Origin: Nostoc sp. HK-01
Lineage (GTDB): Bacteria; Cyanobacteriota; Cyanobacteriia; Cyanobacteriales; Nostocaceae
Assembly (NCBI GenBank): GCA_003990705.1
Contig: AP018320.1
Span: 247,697 to 311,696, forward strand
Reading direction: 5' to 3'
Length of the DNA: 64,000 nucleotides
The notes beneath the pieces are model-generated. The model saw only the letters and a list, made by a program, of their open reading frames with translations, was not told the DNA's origin and did no database searches. Made by a program: the position numbers and the translations under genes. Position 1 is the stretch's first letter, and every line of letters starts with the position of its first letter. This document shows positions 43,407 to 51,849 of this stretch, piece after piece.

Positions 43407-44032
43407 TAAGTAGCGGGAATAGCTCTCTTGTATACTTGTGTCCATTGTGCTTCGGATTGGCAATCATCGGGAGTGACGACAGGAGAAAATGTCTCTGGCG
43501 GATTGGTGATCAGATCAGCAATGGCATCTTCTTTTTCTTTATCAGACAACTGGGTGAGTTTTACCTGTGCTGTTGGCTTAAACTTATCTTTTTCCTCAAT
43601 TTGTCCAACCAGAAATGTTCTAGCTTTGTAATATTGAGCAGTATCACTTGGTTCATCTAATCCAAAACACCCCTTTGATTCAATAAACAGATGAGATTGA
43701 ACCCCACCAACATACTGGTGTGTAGGGATTAACTTATGTGCGCCAGTCGCTCCCCAAAGCAACATCGCTCGGCTTGATTGAGTATCAACACACTGATTCT
43801 TCAGAGTACGACCAATACTTACCCTTTTCTGGACACCGCAGACATTCCATGATACTCGGTACAATGGAGGGTATTTTTGAGCGATCACTTTAACTTTTTG
43901 AGTAAAATTATCTGCCACAGGTATAGAGTTATTTTGCTCATTTGAGCCAGCCTCAACGGTCGATTGACAGGATACAACAGCTAAAGCCAAGCTCAAAATC
44001 AGGCTCTTACGAGTGAAACTAATAGCTTGCAT
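43403..44032 (-). CDS. Putative lipoprotein of unknown function (209 aa)
   Basis: The signal peptide ends with the lipobox VVSC (Cys22) after a hydrophobic stretch. The mature part has paired cysteines (VCGVQKR.. and NQCVDT), a Trp-rich segment (MLLWGATGAHKLIPTHQYVGG) and a Pro-rich end. No domain is recognised. It lies between the interrupted response-regulator gene and the divergent 181-residue gene. Confidence 0.7.
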   Translation of the reverse strand: MQAISFTRKSLILSLALAVVSCQSTVEAGSNEQNNSIPVADNFTQKVKVIAQKYPPLYRVSWNVCGVQKRVSIGRTLKNQCVDTQSSRAMLLWGATGAHKLIPTHQYVGGVQSHLFIESKGCFGLDEPSDTAQYYKARTFLVGQIEEKDKFKPTAQVKLTQLSDKEKEDAIADLITNPPETFSPVVTPDDCQSEAQWTQVYKRAIPATY

Positions 44033-44262
44033 TGTCTTTCTAAAGTAGAAATTATGGAATTAAATAAGCTAAACAGCTTCCAGATTTTCATCCCCAGGAA
44101 TCTCAGTAAACAGAGATTTGTAATTTATGTAACCCAGGCAAATAGCCCGAAAAACTGCATGGGCGCGATTTTGCGCTCCTAGTTTTAGGTTGAGTGAATT
44201 TGCATATCCTCGGATTGAACCAGAAGAAACGTGCAGATTGTCAGCTATTTGCTCATTTGAAA

Positions 44263-45332
44263 GGCTTTGTTGCATGAAAGGAAAAAAGGACACTCCAATC
44301 CGAATTCAGGATAGGAATTAGCCTTCGACTTTATAAGAGTCAGGCTTACCTAACTGGATCATGCGATTCAGGGCAGCACATTGTAAAAATAACTCGACAG
44401 CTTGATTGTCAAAAAAGCGTCGTCTTAACTTGCCACCAAAGATGATCTTGAGCCGAAATATAGCAGTCTCAGACAAAGAGCGGCGATGATACCTGCTTTC
44501 AAGTTTCCATTGCTTGCGTCCAACTTGATGTATTCGACGCAGATTCTCATCCCTAGGATACGGCGGTGCTTGAGTGTTTGAGGGAAGTTGAATTTTGGCG
44601 TTACTGCGTGGTGGAATTATCGCCCTCGCCCCATGTTGTGAAATGGTGTCATAACAACCTTTTGTGTCATAGCCACCATCACCGGATACTTGCTCTATCG
44701 GTTGATCAATCTGCTCCAATATGTCAGGCAGTACCTCGCAATCAGCCATATCATTAGTCGTCACCACTGCACCCAGGATTTCGCCACTGCCCTCATCAAC
44801 TCCTAAATGCAACTTCCGCCACGTCCGTCTTTTACCTACTCCATGTGTGCGGACTTTCCATTCACCTTCACCGTACACTTTCACACCAGTTGAATCCACT
44901 ACTACATGGACAGCCTCATCTTTTGGCACTACAGGTAGTTTCACCAACAACTTGCTTAAACGACGAGATAGCGTTGAATGGTCTGGTACTTCTAGCTCAA
45001 TTCCCATGAGCGTGAACAGCGATTCTAAAAACCCCTCTGCTTGTCGCCCTGGTAAATGAAACACCGATTGAATTGTTCCCATAGTGGCGATCGCCACGTC
45101 ACTATAATAATTCGATGCTCCTTTTTTCCCAGTTTTCTGCTGGTTGCGCCACTGCTCTATTATCTCTTCGTTTACCCAGAAAGTTATACTGCCTCGAAGC
45201 TTTAATGCTGCATCGTAAGCGTTCCAATTCTTAACTTTGTACTGAGCTTTCGTCTTCATCGTTGGACTAGGCAGTGAGAGAACATAGGCGATAAATAAAA
45301 TTTACCATTTTGCCTATTCACGCAACAACGCC
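44263..45332 (-). mobile_element. IS5-family insertion sequence (1070 bp)
   Basis: The ends are imperfect inverted repeats: GGCTTTGTTGCATGAAAGG at 44263 and GGCGTTGTTGCGTGAATAGG read inward from 45332. Nine-bp direct repeats CATTTGAAA flank it at 44254-44262 and 45333-45341. End sequence, length and duplication size fit the IS903/IS1031-like part of the IS5 family. It sits inside the HTH of a response-regulator gene. Confidence 0.92.
44318..45259 (-). CDS. IS5-family transposase (313 aa)
   Basis: The DDE residues are visible: Asp in VVVDSTGVKVYG, Asp in VSGDGGYDTKGCYD, and Glu in YHRRSLSETAIFRLKIIFG (the Y-(2)-R-(3)-E-(6)-K signature of the IS4/IS5 superfamily). The full length matches intact IS5 transposases and the frame is unbroken, so the element may still be active. 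It is the only gene in the element. Confidence 0.93.
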   Translation of the reverse strand: MKTKAQYKVKNWNAYDAALKLRGSITFWVNEEIIEQWRNQQKTGKKGASNYYSDVAIATMGTIQSVFHLPGRQAEGFLESLFTLMGIELEVPDHSTLSRRLSKLLVKLPVVPKDEAVHVVVDSTGVKVYGEGEWKVRTHGVGKRRTWRKLHLGVDEGSGEILGAVVTTNDMADCEVLPDILEQIDQPIEQVSGDGGYDTKGCYDTISQHGARAIIPPRSNAKIQLPSNTQAPPYPRDENLRRIHQVGRKQWKLESRYHRRSLSETAIFRLKIIFGGKLRRRFFDNQAVELFLQCAALNRMIQLGKPDSYKVEG

Positions 45333-45883
45333 CATTTGAAAATCCAAAAGCCATCAGTTTAAGAACTTTCATCTCTATTTGAGTTAAAGATTCCCCAAAC
45401 TTTTTTCCTTTCCTCAAAGAGTTGCCCTCCTCTTTGATATCTAAGATAGAGCGAGACAGCCTCGGATCTATCCAGCACTGTCCTTGATAGGACATTTTGA
45501 TCGCATATAGCAAAATATCTGGCTCTGTATCACTTAGCAAGTAGGAATTAGCACCAGCATTAAAAGCCATCTTTAGTAGCCCTTCATCTGAGTGCTGGCT
45601 TAAAACGACTATTTTGACATCAGGGAACTCTTGATTAATTTCAGTTATCAAGTCAATGCCACTGACATCAGGTAAGTCTATTTTGAGAATTACAAGATCC
45701 GGATGAGTGCCTCTAAGAAGTTGTAAGCCTTGTTCCCCTGAATCCGCTTCCTGCACTGTTATATTTGCGCTCTCTAGGGCTGTCTTTATTCCCAGACGTA
45801 AAATTGGGTAGTCATCGATTATCAGTACGCGCATCATAATTTTTTAGGCCTTAAAAAAGCAGGAATGCGGAAACAACTTATGA

Positions 45884-45957
45884 CAATTCGCAATTCGCAA
45901 TTCGCAATGACGCTCGAAGACTCGCTACCGCTTCGCTAACGCAATTCGCAATTCAAT
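45884..45957. repeat. Heptamer tandem repeats (STRR type)
   Basis: Three tandem copies of CAATTCG (45884-45904), then two more near 45942-45955, around a short spacer containing CGCTACCGCTTCGCTAACG. Such short tandem heptamers are common in intergenic DNA of heterocystous cyanobacteria. Confidence 0.7.
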
Positions 45958-46109
45958 TGCTTAGGTAACAAGCAGAATATTTAATTAGTTAATTGTGCAG
46001 TGTATGAGCATTCGGCATAAATTACGTTAGCAACGCTACAAGTGCCACAATTTCAGTGGAGTTTTAAGTTTTCATTATTAGAAATTGCGAATTGCAAATT
46101 GAATCATTG

Positions 46110-46640
46110 CTAAATTTTATCACCATAACCTGATTCTTGCTGCTTATAAAAAGTTAATTTATCCCGGATTTTAATATTAGTTAACTTAGCTTTTCCTGAA
46201 GGTAGTTCAAGTACATGAGTAGCGATTGGAGCAGTATATAAAGGACAAGGTTGTTTTCGGCAGGGAGTAGCATTATGTACGATTCTTGTCACTATTCCTT
46301 GGTGAATAAATATTATATCGAGGGGAAAATTCACCCTATACATCCAAAACGCTGCATCTTTATAAGGCTTTCCCAAATTAAACAACATTCCGCGATCACC
46401 CTCTAAATGAGAGCGATATTTCAATCCTTTTTGTAATTCGATTGGCGAATTAGCCGATTCTAAATAAAAGGTGTAATTATTGCGAGTCAGTTTGTATTTA
46501 ATTGGCAAATGCTGTGGGCGAGAAGCTAGAAAACTCAGAGTTAAAGTCCCAATTATTACAGATATACCCGTAATAGATCCTAGTATCCTTAAACCATTGA
46601 TGGCAGCATAATCTAGTTTTTTTGAGATGAGGAACAACAT
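46110..46640 (-). CDS. DUF192-family exported or membrane-anchored protein (176 aa)
   Basis: One hydrophobic segment (residues about 17-40) anchors or exports it. The rest matches the DUF192 fold: QKGLKYRSHLEGDRGMLFNLGKP, FWMYRVNFPLDIIFI and a C-terminal VLELPSGKA. The function of the family is unknown. It starts 2 bp after the AAA ATPase gene stop, so the two are probably co-transcribed. Confidence 0.85.
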   Translation of the reverse strand: MLFLISKKLDYAAINGLRILGSITGISVIIGTLTLSFLASRPQHLPIKYKLTRNNYTFYLESANSPIELQKGLKYRSHLEGDRGMLFNLGKPYKDAAFWMYRVNFPLDIIFIHQGIVTRIVHNATPCRKQPCPLYTAPIATHVLELPSGKAKLTNIKIRDKLTFYKQQESGYGDKI

Positions 46641-46642
46641 AA

Positions 46643-48259
46643 TTAACTAAAAATATTAATATTGTCGTGACTGTAAACAGAATCATCAATTGGGCTTGAT
46701 GGTAGTCCCTGTAAAGAAGCTCTGTTTCGCATCCTCTCAACTTTGTCCGCCTCTCTAATTGCCAACGGATTAATGTTTTGTCTGGCCTCTAATAAGGATG
46801 CGACAGTAATTTCTAATCGTGGGAGTGAAGAATGTTGATGAGTGTTCTTATCTCCCCCAAACATCAGACAGAAAGTTGAAGCTGCGGCTTTTTCGACAAT
46901 AGCTCCGATTTCTGCACCGACACAACGATAGGTTTCTTTTAAGAGTCTGCGCCATTGTTCTTCACTATAAGCATCCCCACCATTACGAAAACGCTCATCA
47001 AACCTTGCCAAGTGGATTTTGAATATTTCGTGTCTTTCGCCGTTATTAGGTAAATCTACTTTAAAGATGTCATCAAACCTTCCACATCTGGTCAATTCTA
47101 GCGGCAGTAGTTCTAGATTGTTAGCCGAGGCGATAATTAAGACATTACTCGTTCGCTCTTGCATCCATGTTAATAGCATTCCTGCCAACCTTCTGCCTAA
47201 GTCATCGTCTCCCGCAAAGCCTTTGTCAAAATCGTCCAAATAGAAGATAAGTCGGTCTATTCTATCTACCAACGCTAGTAGTTTTTTGAGCTTGAACTCG
47301 GCTTGATTCCCGTAACTGCGGAAGTTTCCCCACTCCACAATTAACATTGGTACACCCAGCAATTGAGAACAAACTTTAGCCGAGTAAGATTTTCCTGTTC
47401 CAGGTGGGCCTATCAGCAGAACACCTTTTGGAATCCGCAGATTATAGGCTTGTGCTAGTGGAGTCATTAGTTGTTTATACTTCAGGAATGACTCTTGCAT
47501 CAATTCTAGACCCCCTACTTTGATTGACGGGGACTGGAGAAATTCTACGTCATAAACCCGCTTTAATAGGTTGATTTTGTAAACCAATAGGCATTGAGTC
47601 AATTCCAACGCCTCAAAAACACCAGAAGCGATTATTTGTTTGATAGCATATTCGATATCTGCAATGTACAATCCTACAGCAGCGATCGCTGCTTTATCAA
47701 TTTCTGAAGCATCATATTCTGGTAATAGTTTTTTTAAACAGCTTCTAATTTCTAGAATGGTTGGCAGTTGGTGAGTAATGCAGGGAACAAACGCCGCAAT
47801 ATCTGGCGATATACTGGCGTTCGGCCCTAATAGCAGGACAGCTTTATTAGAATTAGAATTGTGCAGTTTGATGTTGATAAGTGCTGACTTAATCCACTCG
47901 CTAGTCAGAAATTCAGAATTAGTGGTTAGCCAAGAAAATATACCTTCTAGTATAAGAAGACCTTGTAAGTCCGTGAATTTCCAAAAGCGCAGAATTTCAA
48001 AGTAATGTTCCTGTCGAGATTTATCTTTAATAGGTTGATACTCATTAACATTAGAAAATGTAATCTTTTCTAAACTAATTTTTAATTGATACAATTGGTC
48101 ATCCTCCAGCGACCACAAATAACATTTGATATTTTGTAACTCGCATTCAAAAGCAATCTGGAACAAAAGTTTTTGTCGCTCTTGCAAGGGTGATTCTAGA
48201 GATATTATTGGATGTTGTAGGTTAATTAATGTAAAAAATTGCTCAATTAAATCATTCAT
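46643..48259 (-). CDS. Ycf46-like AAA+ ATPase (538 aa)
   Basis: The N-terminal 200 residues resemble the leading part of Ycf46-type proteins (NDLIEQFFTLINLQHPIISLESP...ERQ). The AAA core begins near residue 275, with Walker A GPPGTGKS at 284-291, Walker B LIFYLDDFDKG, sensor IIASANN and arginine-finger region LTRCGRFDDIFKVDLP. Such ATPases remodel proteins or complexes; Ycf46 itself is linked to CO2 or photosynthesis regulation, but the plasmid copy may differ. A good SD (AAGGACGG) precedes the ATG. The start codon overlaps the start of the divergent nuclease-like gene in the tetramer CATG. The DUF192 gene follows in the same operon. Confidence 0.88.
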   Translation of the reverse strand: MNDLIEQFFTLINLQHPIISLESPLQERQKLLFQIAFECELQNIKCYLWSLEDDQLYQLKISLEKITFSNVNEYQPIKDKSRQEHYFEILRFWKFTDLQGLLILEGIFSWLTTNSEFLTSEWIKSALINIKLHNSNSNKAVLLLGPNASISPDIAAFVPCITHQLPTILEIRSCLKKLLPEYDASEIDKAAIAAVGLYIADIEYAIKQIIASGVFEALELTQCLLVYKINLLKRVYDVEFLQSPSIKVGGLELMQESFLKYKQLMTPLAQAYNLRIPKGVLLIGPPGTGKSYSAKVCSQLLGVPMLIVEWGNFRSYGNQAEFKLKKLLALVDRIDRLIFYLDDFDKGFAGDDDLGRRLAGMLLTWMQERTSNVLIIASANNLELLPLELTRCGRFDDIFKVDLPNNGERHEIFKIHLARFDERFRNGGDAYSEEQWRRLLKETYRCVGAEIGAIVEKAAASTFCLMFGGDKNTHQHSSLPRLEITVASLLEARQNINPLAIREADKVERMRNRASLQGLPSSPIDDSVYSHDNINIFS

Positions 48260-48821
48260 GGAAAACCGTCCTTGCTATCCCTTAATATTGATTCCCCAAG
48301 GTGTTAAAGTCGGCAATTTAGAGCCGATAATCTTACCTTCAAAATCAACCGAAAGCACAAAGCTAGGTGCTTCTGAGATTGAGTTTGGCTTGATACTGCG
48401 AAAGTATTTTGACCCTCAGATTTTTTCTCAACAACAGTTGCTACCTTTGAACCATAAAGCCGCTTACAGTGCCGATTTTCTGTTCGTGGAACCAAATACA
48501 AACTTGCACATCGACTTAGAGATTGATGAACCATTTACTTTTGAAACTCGTGAACCAATTCACTGTGTAGGCATGGATGACTACCGGAACCAGTGCTTTG
48601 TTCAAGCCAACTGGATAGTTCTTCGTTTTGCTGAAGAACAGGTGAAAAGTCAACCGCTACGATGTTTACGTGTACTGGCTAATATTATTTACCAGTACAC
48701 ATATAATGACTCTTGGCAACTGTTATTCAAAGATGTTGAAAAACTTACTCCTTTATGGCAATGGACTACTCGTAAATCTCATAAGCTTTCTAAAATTAAT
48801 TACCGCAATCGTTATCTTTAA
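48258..48821 (+). CDS. PD-(D/E)XK nuclease-like protein (DUF559/Vsr type, 187 aa)
   Basis: The core pattern of the endonuclease fold is visible. A Glu lies in a helix (SEIEFGLILRKYF), Asp in YSADFLF, and Asp-x-Glu-x-Asp in HIDLEIDEPF (about residue 95). These are followed by DDYRNQCFVQANWIVLRFAEEQV, which matches the D..R...L...Gw.vlRf end of DUF559/Vsr proteins. The last motif has Asp in place of the usual Lys, as in some active members. It is head to head with the AAA ATPase gene, the two start codons sharing CATG. The pair might act together as an ATPase plus nuclease in DNA processing or defence. No SD is seen, so translation of this gene may be weak. Confidence 0.75.
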   Translation: MENRPCYPLILIPQGVKVGNLEPIILPSKSTESTKLGASEIEFGLILRKYFDPQIFSQQQLLPLNHKAAYSADFLFVEPNTNLHIDLEIDEPFTFETREPIHCVGMDDYRNQCFVQANWIVLRFAEEQVKSQPLRCLRVLANIIYQYTYNDSWQLLFKDVEKLTPLWQWTTRKSHKLSKINYRNRYL

Positions 48822-48827
48822 TAGTTT

Positions 48828-49169
48828 TCACTTCTGAATAGATTTCGGGGGCAATTGATTTAAGAGATTGGCTGATGGATTTTGAACTTTAGCCAGGAAT
48901 ATAATCATTCCTAAAATAGCAAAAGCCGTAATAATCACCCTTTGTACAGTTTCAAAGGTTTGTCTTTCTTTTGTTTGACCGTAATAAATTTTGTTCCAAT
49001 ACTGGTCATTGTTACTACTTTGAAAGTATTCAAGTGCCTGAATCGTCCCTGTTACATCTTCTCCTCGTTGCGCTTTTTCAACCAGAAGCATTTCTAGATT
49101 CTCCACTTGGCTTACAGTCAGCTTTGTAACTTTCGGTTTGTCCCACGACGCAATCGTTTGTTGCAACAT
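48828..49169 (-). CDS. Small membrane protein (113 aa)
   Basis: The soluble helical N-terminal part (residues 1-75) is followed by one membrane segment (VIITAFAILGMIIFLAKV, about 78-96). No domain is recognised. It is convergent with the nuclease-like gene, 6 bp from its stop. It is on the same strand as the partition operon but separated from it by a strong hairpin at 49253-49283. Confidence 0.65.
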   Translation of the reverse strand: MLQQTIASWDKPKVTKLTVSQVENLEMLLVEKAQRGEDVTGTIQALEYFQSSNNDQYWNKIYYGQTKERQTFETVQRVIITAFAILGMIIFLAKVQNPSANLLNQLPPKSIQK

Positions 49170-49252
49170 ACTGGTTGATACAGAAAGAAAATTATGTAAA
49201 TTCTACGAACTTCTACTTCTAATTACATCCAGCAAAATGCTATTGTTTGAGT

Positions 49253-49283
49253 GACATTTTGCAGAGAACTACTGCAAAATGTC
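49253..49283. terminator. Strong hairpin at the end of the parM operon
   Basis: Perfect 12-bp arms GACATTTTGCAG and CTGCAAAATGTC around a 7-bp loop. The stop codon of the 124-residue gene lies at its edge. There is no T-run on either strand, so it could be a terminator helped by Rho, an RNA-stabilising structure or a protein-binding site. Confidence 0.5.
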
Positions 49284-49656
49284 ATAAATCTAGTTCTATT
49301 TGTCGTGAAGTTTTGCATATTTGCGGACGGCTACTTACTTCAAACGGGTCAGTATAATCCTCAAAAATCTCTTGGGATAAGGTTCTGCCGTCTTTGTCTA
49401 GATCGCTATTGAGAATGTGGTCTATCACATAAAGAGGCATTCCCTTTTGTAGAGAATATCCCAATAGATTTTTCACAAACTCTGGTGTGGCCTCATTATG
49501 TTTGAGTACTTCTGTTAAGCAATTACCTTGTTCCACGGTTGTTTGTGGAAGATTGTTAATTCCTACATCCTGGTAAACTGCTTCAAAAATTTGCACTACG
49601 CGCTCGTCAAAGTGCTGCTGGTTGGCGAATTGTGCCAGTTTTTCGGTGTTATTCAT
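49282..49656 (-). CDS. Hypothetical protein with an EF-hand-like loop, third gene of the parM operon (124 aa)
   Basis: Mostly helical. The segment SDLDKDGRTLSQEIF (near residue 84) has the D-x-D-x-D-G ... E spacing of a calcium-binding EF-hand loop, though no second hand is seen. Its start overlaps the parM stop by 4 bases, so the two are translationally coupled. It may be an accessory factor of the actin-type partition system. No family is recognised. Confidence 0.65.
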   Translation of the reverse strand: MNNTEKLAQFANQQHFDERVVQIFEAVYQDVGINNLPQTTVEQGNCLTEVLKHNEATPEFVKNLLGYSLQKGMPLYVIDHILNSDLDKDGRTLSQEIFEDYTDPFEVSSRPQICKTSRQIELDL

Positions 49657-50870
49657 GGTTCAAGCATCGGGATAAAGTTTTTCCAGCGATCTGGGTGACA
49701 ACGTTCAACAGTTTTAACGGGTTTAACTGGTTGAGGGACTAAAGGTTGCTGGCGGTCGTAGCGGAATTTTTTATCGACTAGCTTGATATGGCTGATATGA
49801 CTCGTCCAAACATCAGCAAGACGATCCTTTAATTTATAAGTATCTAAAACTTCTGGGATGTTTACCTCACCATTCCAGCAGATAGATACTCCTTCTTTGT
49901 GAAAATGATTCACCAGTTCAGTGCGAACAAATGAAGCGGTTCCACCACAGATCACTACTTCATCAAATACGGCTCCAATGTTGTCAAGCCAACGCTTTAA
50001 AGCTCTACAATATTCATCCTTAACAGTTGGCAAAACCTCAGAGAATAATTGTAAATCAGCTTCGATACCTTCAATAGTAGGTTTACGTGACAGCACTCGA
50101 AAGCCTTGAAAATTACCCCCACCACCATTCACCAGTGCTGGTACTAACCGTAAATCATCTTTAGACAAGCCCACTGATGTTCGCTCAACAAACTGCTGCA
50201 CCATCCAACTCATACCCAAATTGGTAGTTTCAGACTTGCCTTTGCTGCCCTTATCCCAGAAAAAAAAGCTGGAATTGCGGTATCCCAGCATTAAAATGCC
50301 AATACTTTTTTGATAAGCAAGGTCTGCCAAAGAACGTAAACGATAAGACAATACACCCGAACCTTCTGGCAATACGTAGAATTTTCGCAATTTAGCTTTT
50401 AACAGCCCTGTGGGTGTGTTTATACCTTGTTTTAGTAAAACAGTTAACTGATTCGACAAGTCTTCTACATCTTTATCTTTTGTCTCGCCTGAAGGAAGTA
50501 ATAAATGAATCATCACTTCTGGGTTTTTCAGTTCGTACTGGCGGCAAGCTTGCCAAAGTAAAGCTGCTATTTTGGGGATAGCGTACTTGTTTTTCAAGGC
50601 TCTCAGAGGCGTGATCCCAGCAAAGTTATTTCTGGCTAACGTCCCTAAAACATAGTATTCATTCCCTAATCCAACCCAGGCAGAGTCAGTCGCCGCCGAG
50701 TCAATTTGTATGTGTTTCAGAGAGTCCTGGCTGACATCTGCCACTTCTGGAGACATGACAATTACAGACGGTACACCTTCAGGATAGAGTTGAGTGATCG
50801 CTCTGGATAAACTACCACCCAAATCACAAGTGATCACCAACTTGTTTGGTTGAGATAAATCTATTGCCAT
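49653..50870 (-). CDS. parM: ParM/StbA-like actin-family ATPase (405 aa)
   Basis: Actin-fold motifs are present: VITCDLGGSLSRAI (phosphate-1, residues about 12-25), then GILMLGYRNSSFFFWDKG (phosphate-2) and EVVICGGTASFVRTEL (adenosine loop, near residue 300). It belongs to the plasmid-segregation actins that polymerise to push plasmid copies apart. It is preceded 3 bp upstream by the duplicated adaptor-like gene and followed by a coupled small gene. Together with the iteron array at 51681-51825 this is a complete type II (actin-based) partition locus. It differs from the decayed parM-like gene at 15126. Confidence 0.85.
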   Translation of the reverse strand: MAIDLSQPNKLVITCDLGGSLSRAITQLYPEGVPSVIVMSPEVADVSQDSLKHIQIDSAATDSAWVGLGNEYYVLGTLARNNFAGITPLRALKNKYAIPKIAALLWQACRQYELKNPEVMIHLLLPSGETKDKDVEDLSNQLTVLLKQGINTPTGLLKAKLRKFYVLPEGSGVLSYRLRSLADLAYQKSIGILMLGYRNSSFFFWDKGSKGKSETTNLGMSWMVQQFVERTSVGLSKDDLRLVPALVNGGGGNFQGFRVLSRKPTIEGIEADLQLFSEVLPTVKDEYCRALKRWLDNIGAVFDEVVICGGTASFVRTELVNHFHKEGVSICWNGEVNIPEVLDTYKLKDRLADVWTSHISHIKLVDKKFRYDRQQPLVPQPVKPVKTVERCHPDRWKNFIPMLEP

Positions 50871-50873
50871 TGT

Positions 50874-51632
50874 TTAGCTTCCTAATATATTCGCTAACAA
50901 AAGTGTTTCATCATCCAAAAAATCACTCCAGTCTTCATCGTCTGGCTCCTCATCTAACGTTGAAGAGGAAGAATTATCATTAAGCGTTGAATCTGGCTCG
51001 AAAACGCTTACTACCTTAGAAGCCACATCTACTTCATCATTTGTCTGCAATCGAGTTGTTTGTGGTAAGTAAGGAGCCACTATCTTGTCAATGGTCTTTA
51101 ACTTGGCTTCTAACTTTTCGATAGCCATCCTACTAGCTTTTATAACTTGTGAGTATCTGGCGTTATTATCTAACAACGCTTCTACTAACCAGTAGGGAGT
51201 AATAGCTTCGAGTACTAATTCTGTAGCAGGCTTATTAGAAGGATGTTCCAGTAAATACTGAACAACTTGTCCTTCCCAAGAGTCTTTAGCTCTTCTTACC
51301 TTTGATAACTCTACATAAAGATTTTCTTCATTTTTAATATCAGTATAAGAGGAATCTACTTTTATTGGCTGTGAAATTATTTTTCTAATCGTTGCCAGTT
51401 TTCCCTCCAATTTTTCACTAGCATTTCTACTTGCTACTATCAATTGTTGTTGTTCTATATTGTTTTCCAATGCCTCGACTAGCCAGTAGGCAGCGATCGC
51501 CTCTAGTGTGAATTCATAGCTCAGATTCCCTGATGGATGTTCTGTTAGATATTGGATCACTTTCCCTGTCCAAGAATTCTTAAGTCTTTTAATACGGGGA
51601 AGTTCTATATCAAATTGAACAGAAGTTTTCAT
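50874..51632 (-). CDS. ParR-like adaptor with internal duplication (252 aa)
   Basis: Two copies of a domain of about 78 residues are clear. Residues about 10-87 have SWTGKVIQYLTEHPS, LEAIAAYWLVEALE and ASEKLEGKLATIRKI. Residues about 107-184 have SWEGQVVQYLLEHPS, LEAITPYWLVEALL and AIEKLEAKLKTIDKI. A very acidic tail follows (residues about 200-252). Position decides the call: it directly precedes parM, and its promoter region carries an array of 10-bp iterons, as for ParR adaptors. A tandem duplication would let one chain act as a dimer on adjacent iterons. The acidic tail could contact the actin filament. No sequence match to a named ParR family was recognised. Confidence 0.65.
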   Translation of the reverse strand: MKTSVQFDIELPRIKRLKNSWTGKVIQYLTEHPSGNLSYEFTLEAIAAYWLVEALENNIEQQQLIVASRNASEKLEGKLATIRKIISQPIKVDSSYTDIKNEENLYVELSKVRRAKDSWEGQVVQYLLEHPSNKPATELVLEAITPYWLVEALLDNNARYSQVIKASRMAIEKLEAKLKTIDKIVAPYLPQTTRLQTNDEVDVASKVVSVFEPDSTLNDNSSSSTLDEEPDDEDWSDFLDDETLLLANILGS

Positions 51633-51680
51633 TTTTTTCTCCTCAGTATTTATGTATTAAAACATACCTATAAATGGTCT

Positions 51681-51825
51681 ACGCAAATTTGCGTCTGATT
51701 GCGTTTGATTGCGTCTGATTGCGGCTGTTTGCGTCTGATTGCGGACAGAAATCAAAAAATTTAGTAATTCCGTTTGCGTCTGATTGCGTCTGATTGCGTC
51801 TGATTGCGTCTGATTGCGACTGGAA
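51681..51825. repeat. Iteron array upstream of the parM operon (candidate parC centromere)
   Basis: The unit is GCGTCTGATT, repeated head to tail in exact 10-bp register. Block 1 spans 51691-51750: three exact copies (51691, 51711, 51731), two variants (51701, 51721) and one degenerate unit (51741). Block 2 spans 51776-51825: four exact copies and one variant. The blocks are 25 bp apart. A perfect 14-bp palindrome, ACGCAAATTTGCGT, opens block 1 at 51681. The array starts 49 bp upstream of the adaptor gene, so binding would also repress the operon. Two blocks of about five iterons around a short gap recall parC of plasmid R1. Confidence 0.85.
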
Positions 51826-51849
51826 AAAGGGGTTTTTCGGGTAGGTTAT

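Larger units (their letters stand above)
44069..45837 (-). pseudogene. NarL-type response regulator gene interrupted by an IS element
   Basis: The 5' part (45837-45333) encodes a receiver domain and the first HTH helix (LTQIEMKVLKLMAFGFSN). The 3' part (44253-44069) resumes with EQIADNLHVSSGSIRGYANSLNLKLGAQNRAHAVFRA, the rest of the LuxR-type HTH. Removing the IS and one target duplication leaves exactly 690 bp, an intact 229-residue protein, so the insertion is recent and the gene otherwise undamaged. The receiver has Lys52 where the phosphorylated Asp belongs (VILKIDLP) and Ser102 where the conserved Lys belongs (YLLSDT). It was therefore already a pseudo-receiver that could not be switched by ordinary phosphorylation. 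Confidence 0.92.

Noticed and set aside
43428..43660. Two overlapping plus-strand frames antisense to a lipoprotein gene
   Set aside because: The minus-strand gene has a clear lipobox and signal peptide; the plus frames have no features.
44193..44216. TTTGCATATCC resembling the shared promoter element
   Set aside because: It lies inside the coding sequence of the response-regulator HTH, without the second box at the right distance.
51681..51825. Regular repeats that might be taken for a CRISPR array
   Set aside because: The 10-bp units are directly adjacent, with no spacers of 30-40 bp and no cas genes; they fit centromere iterons.
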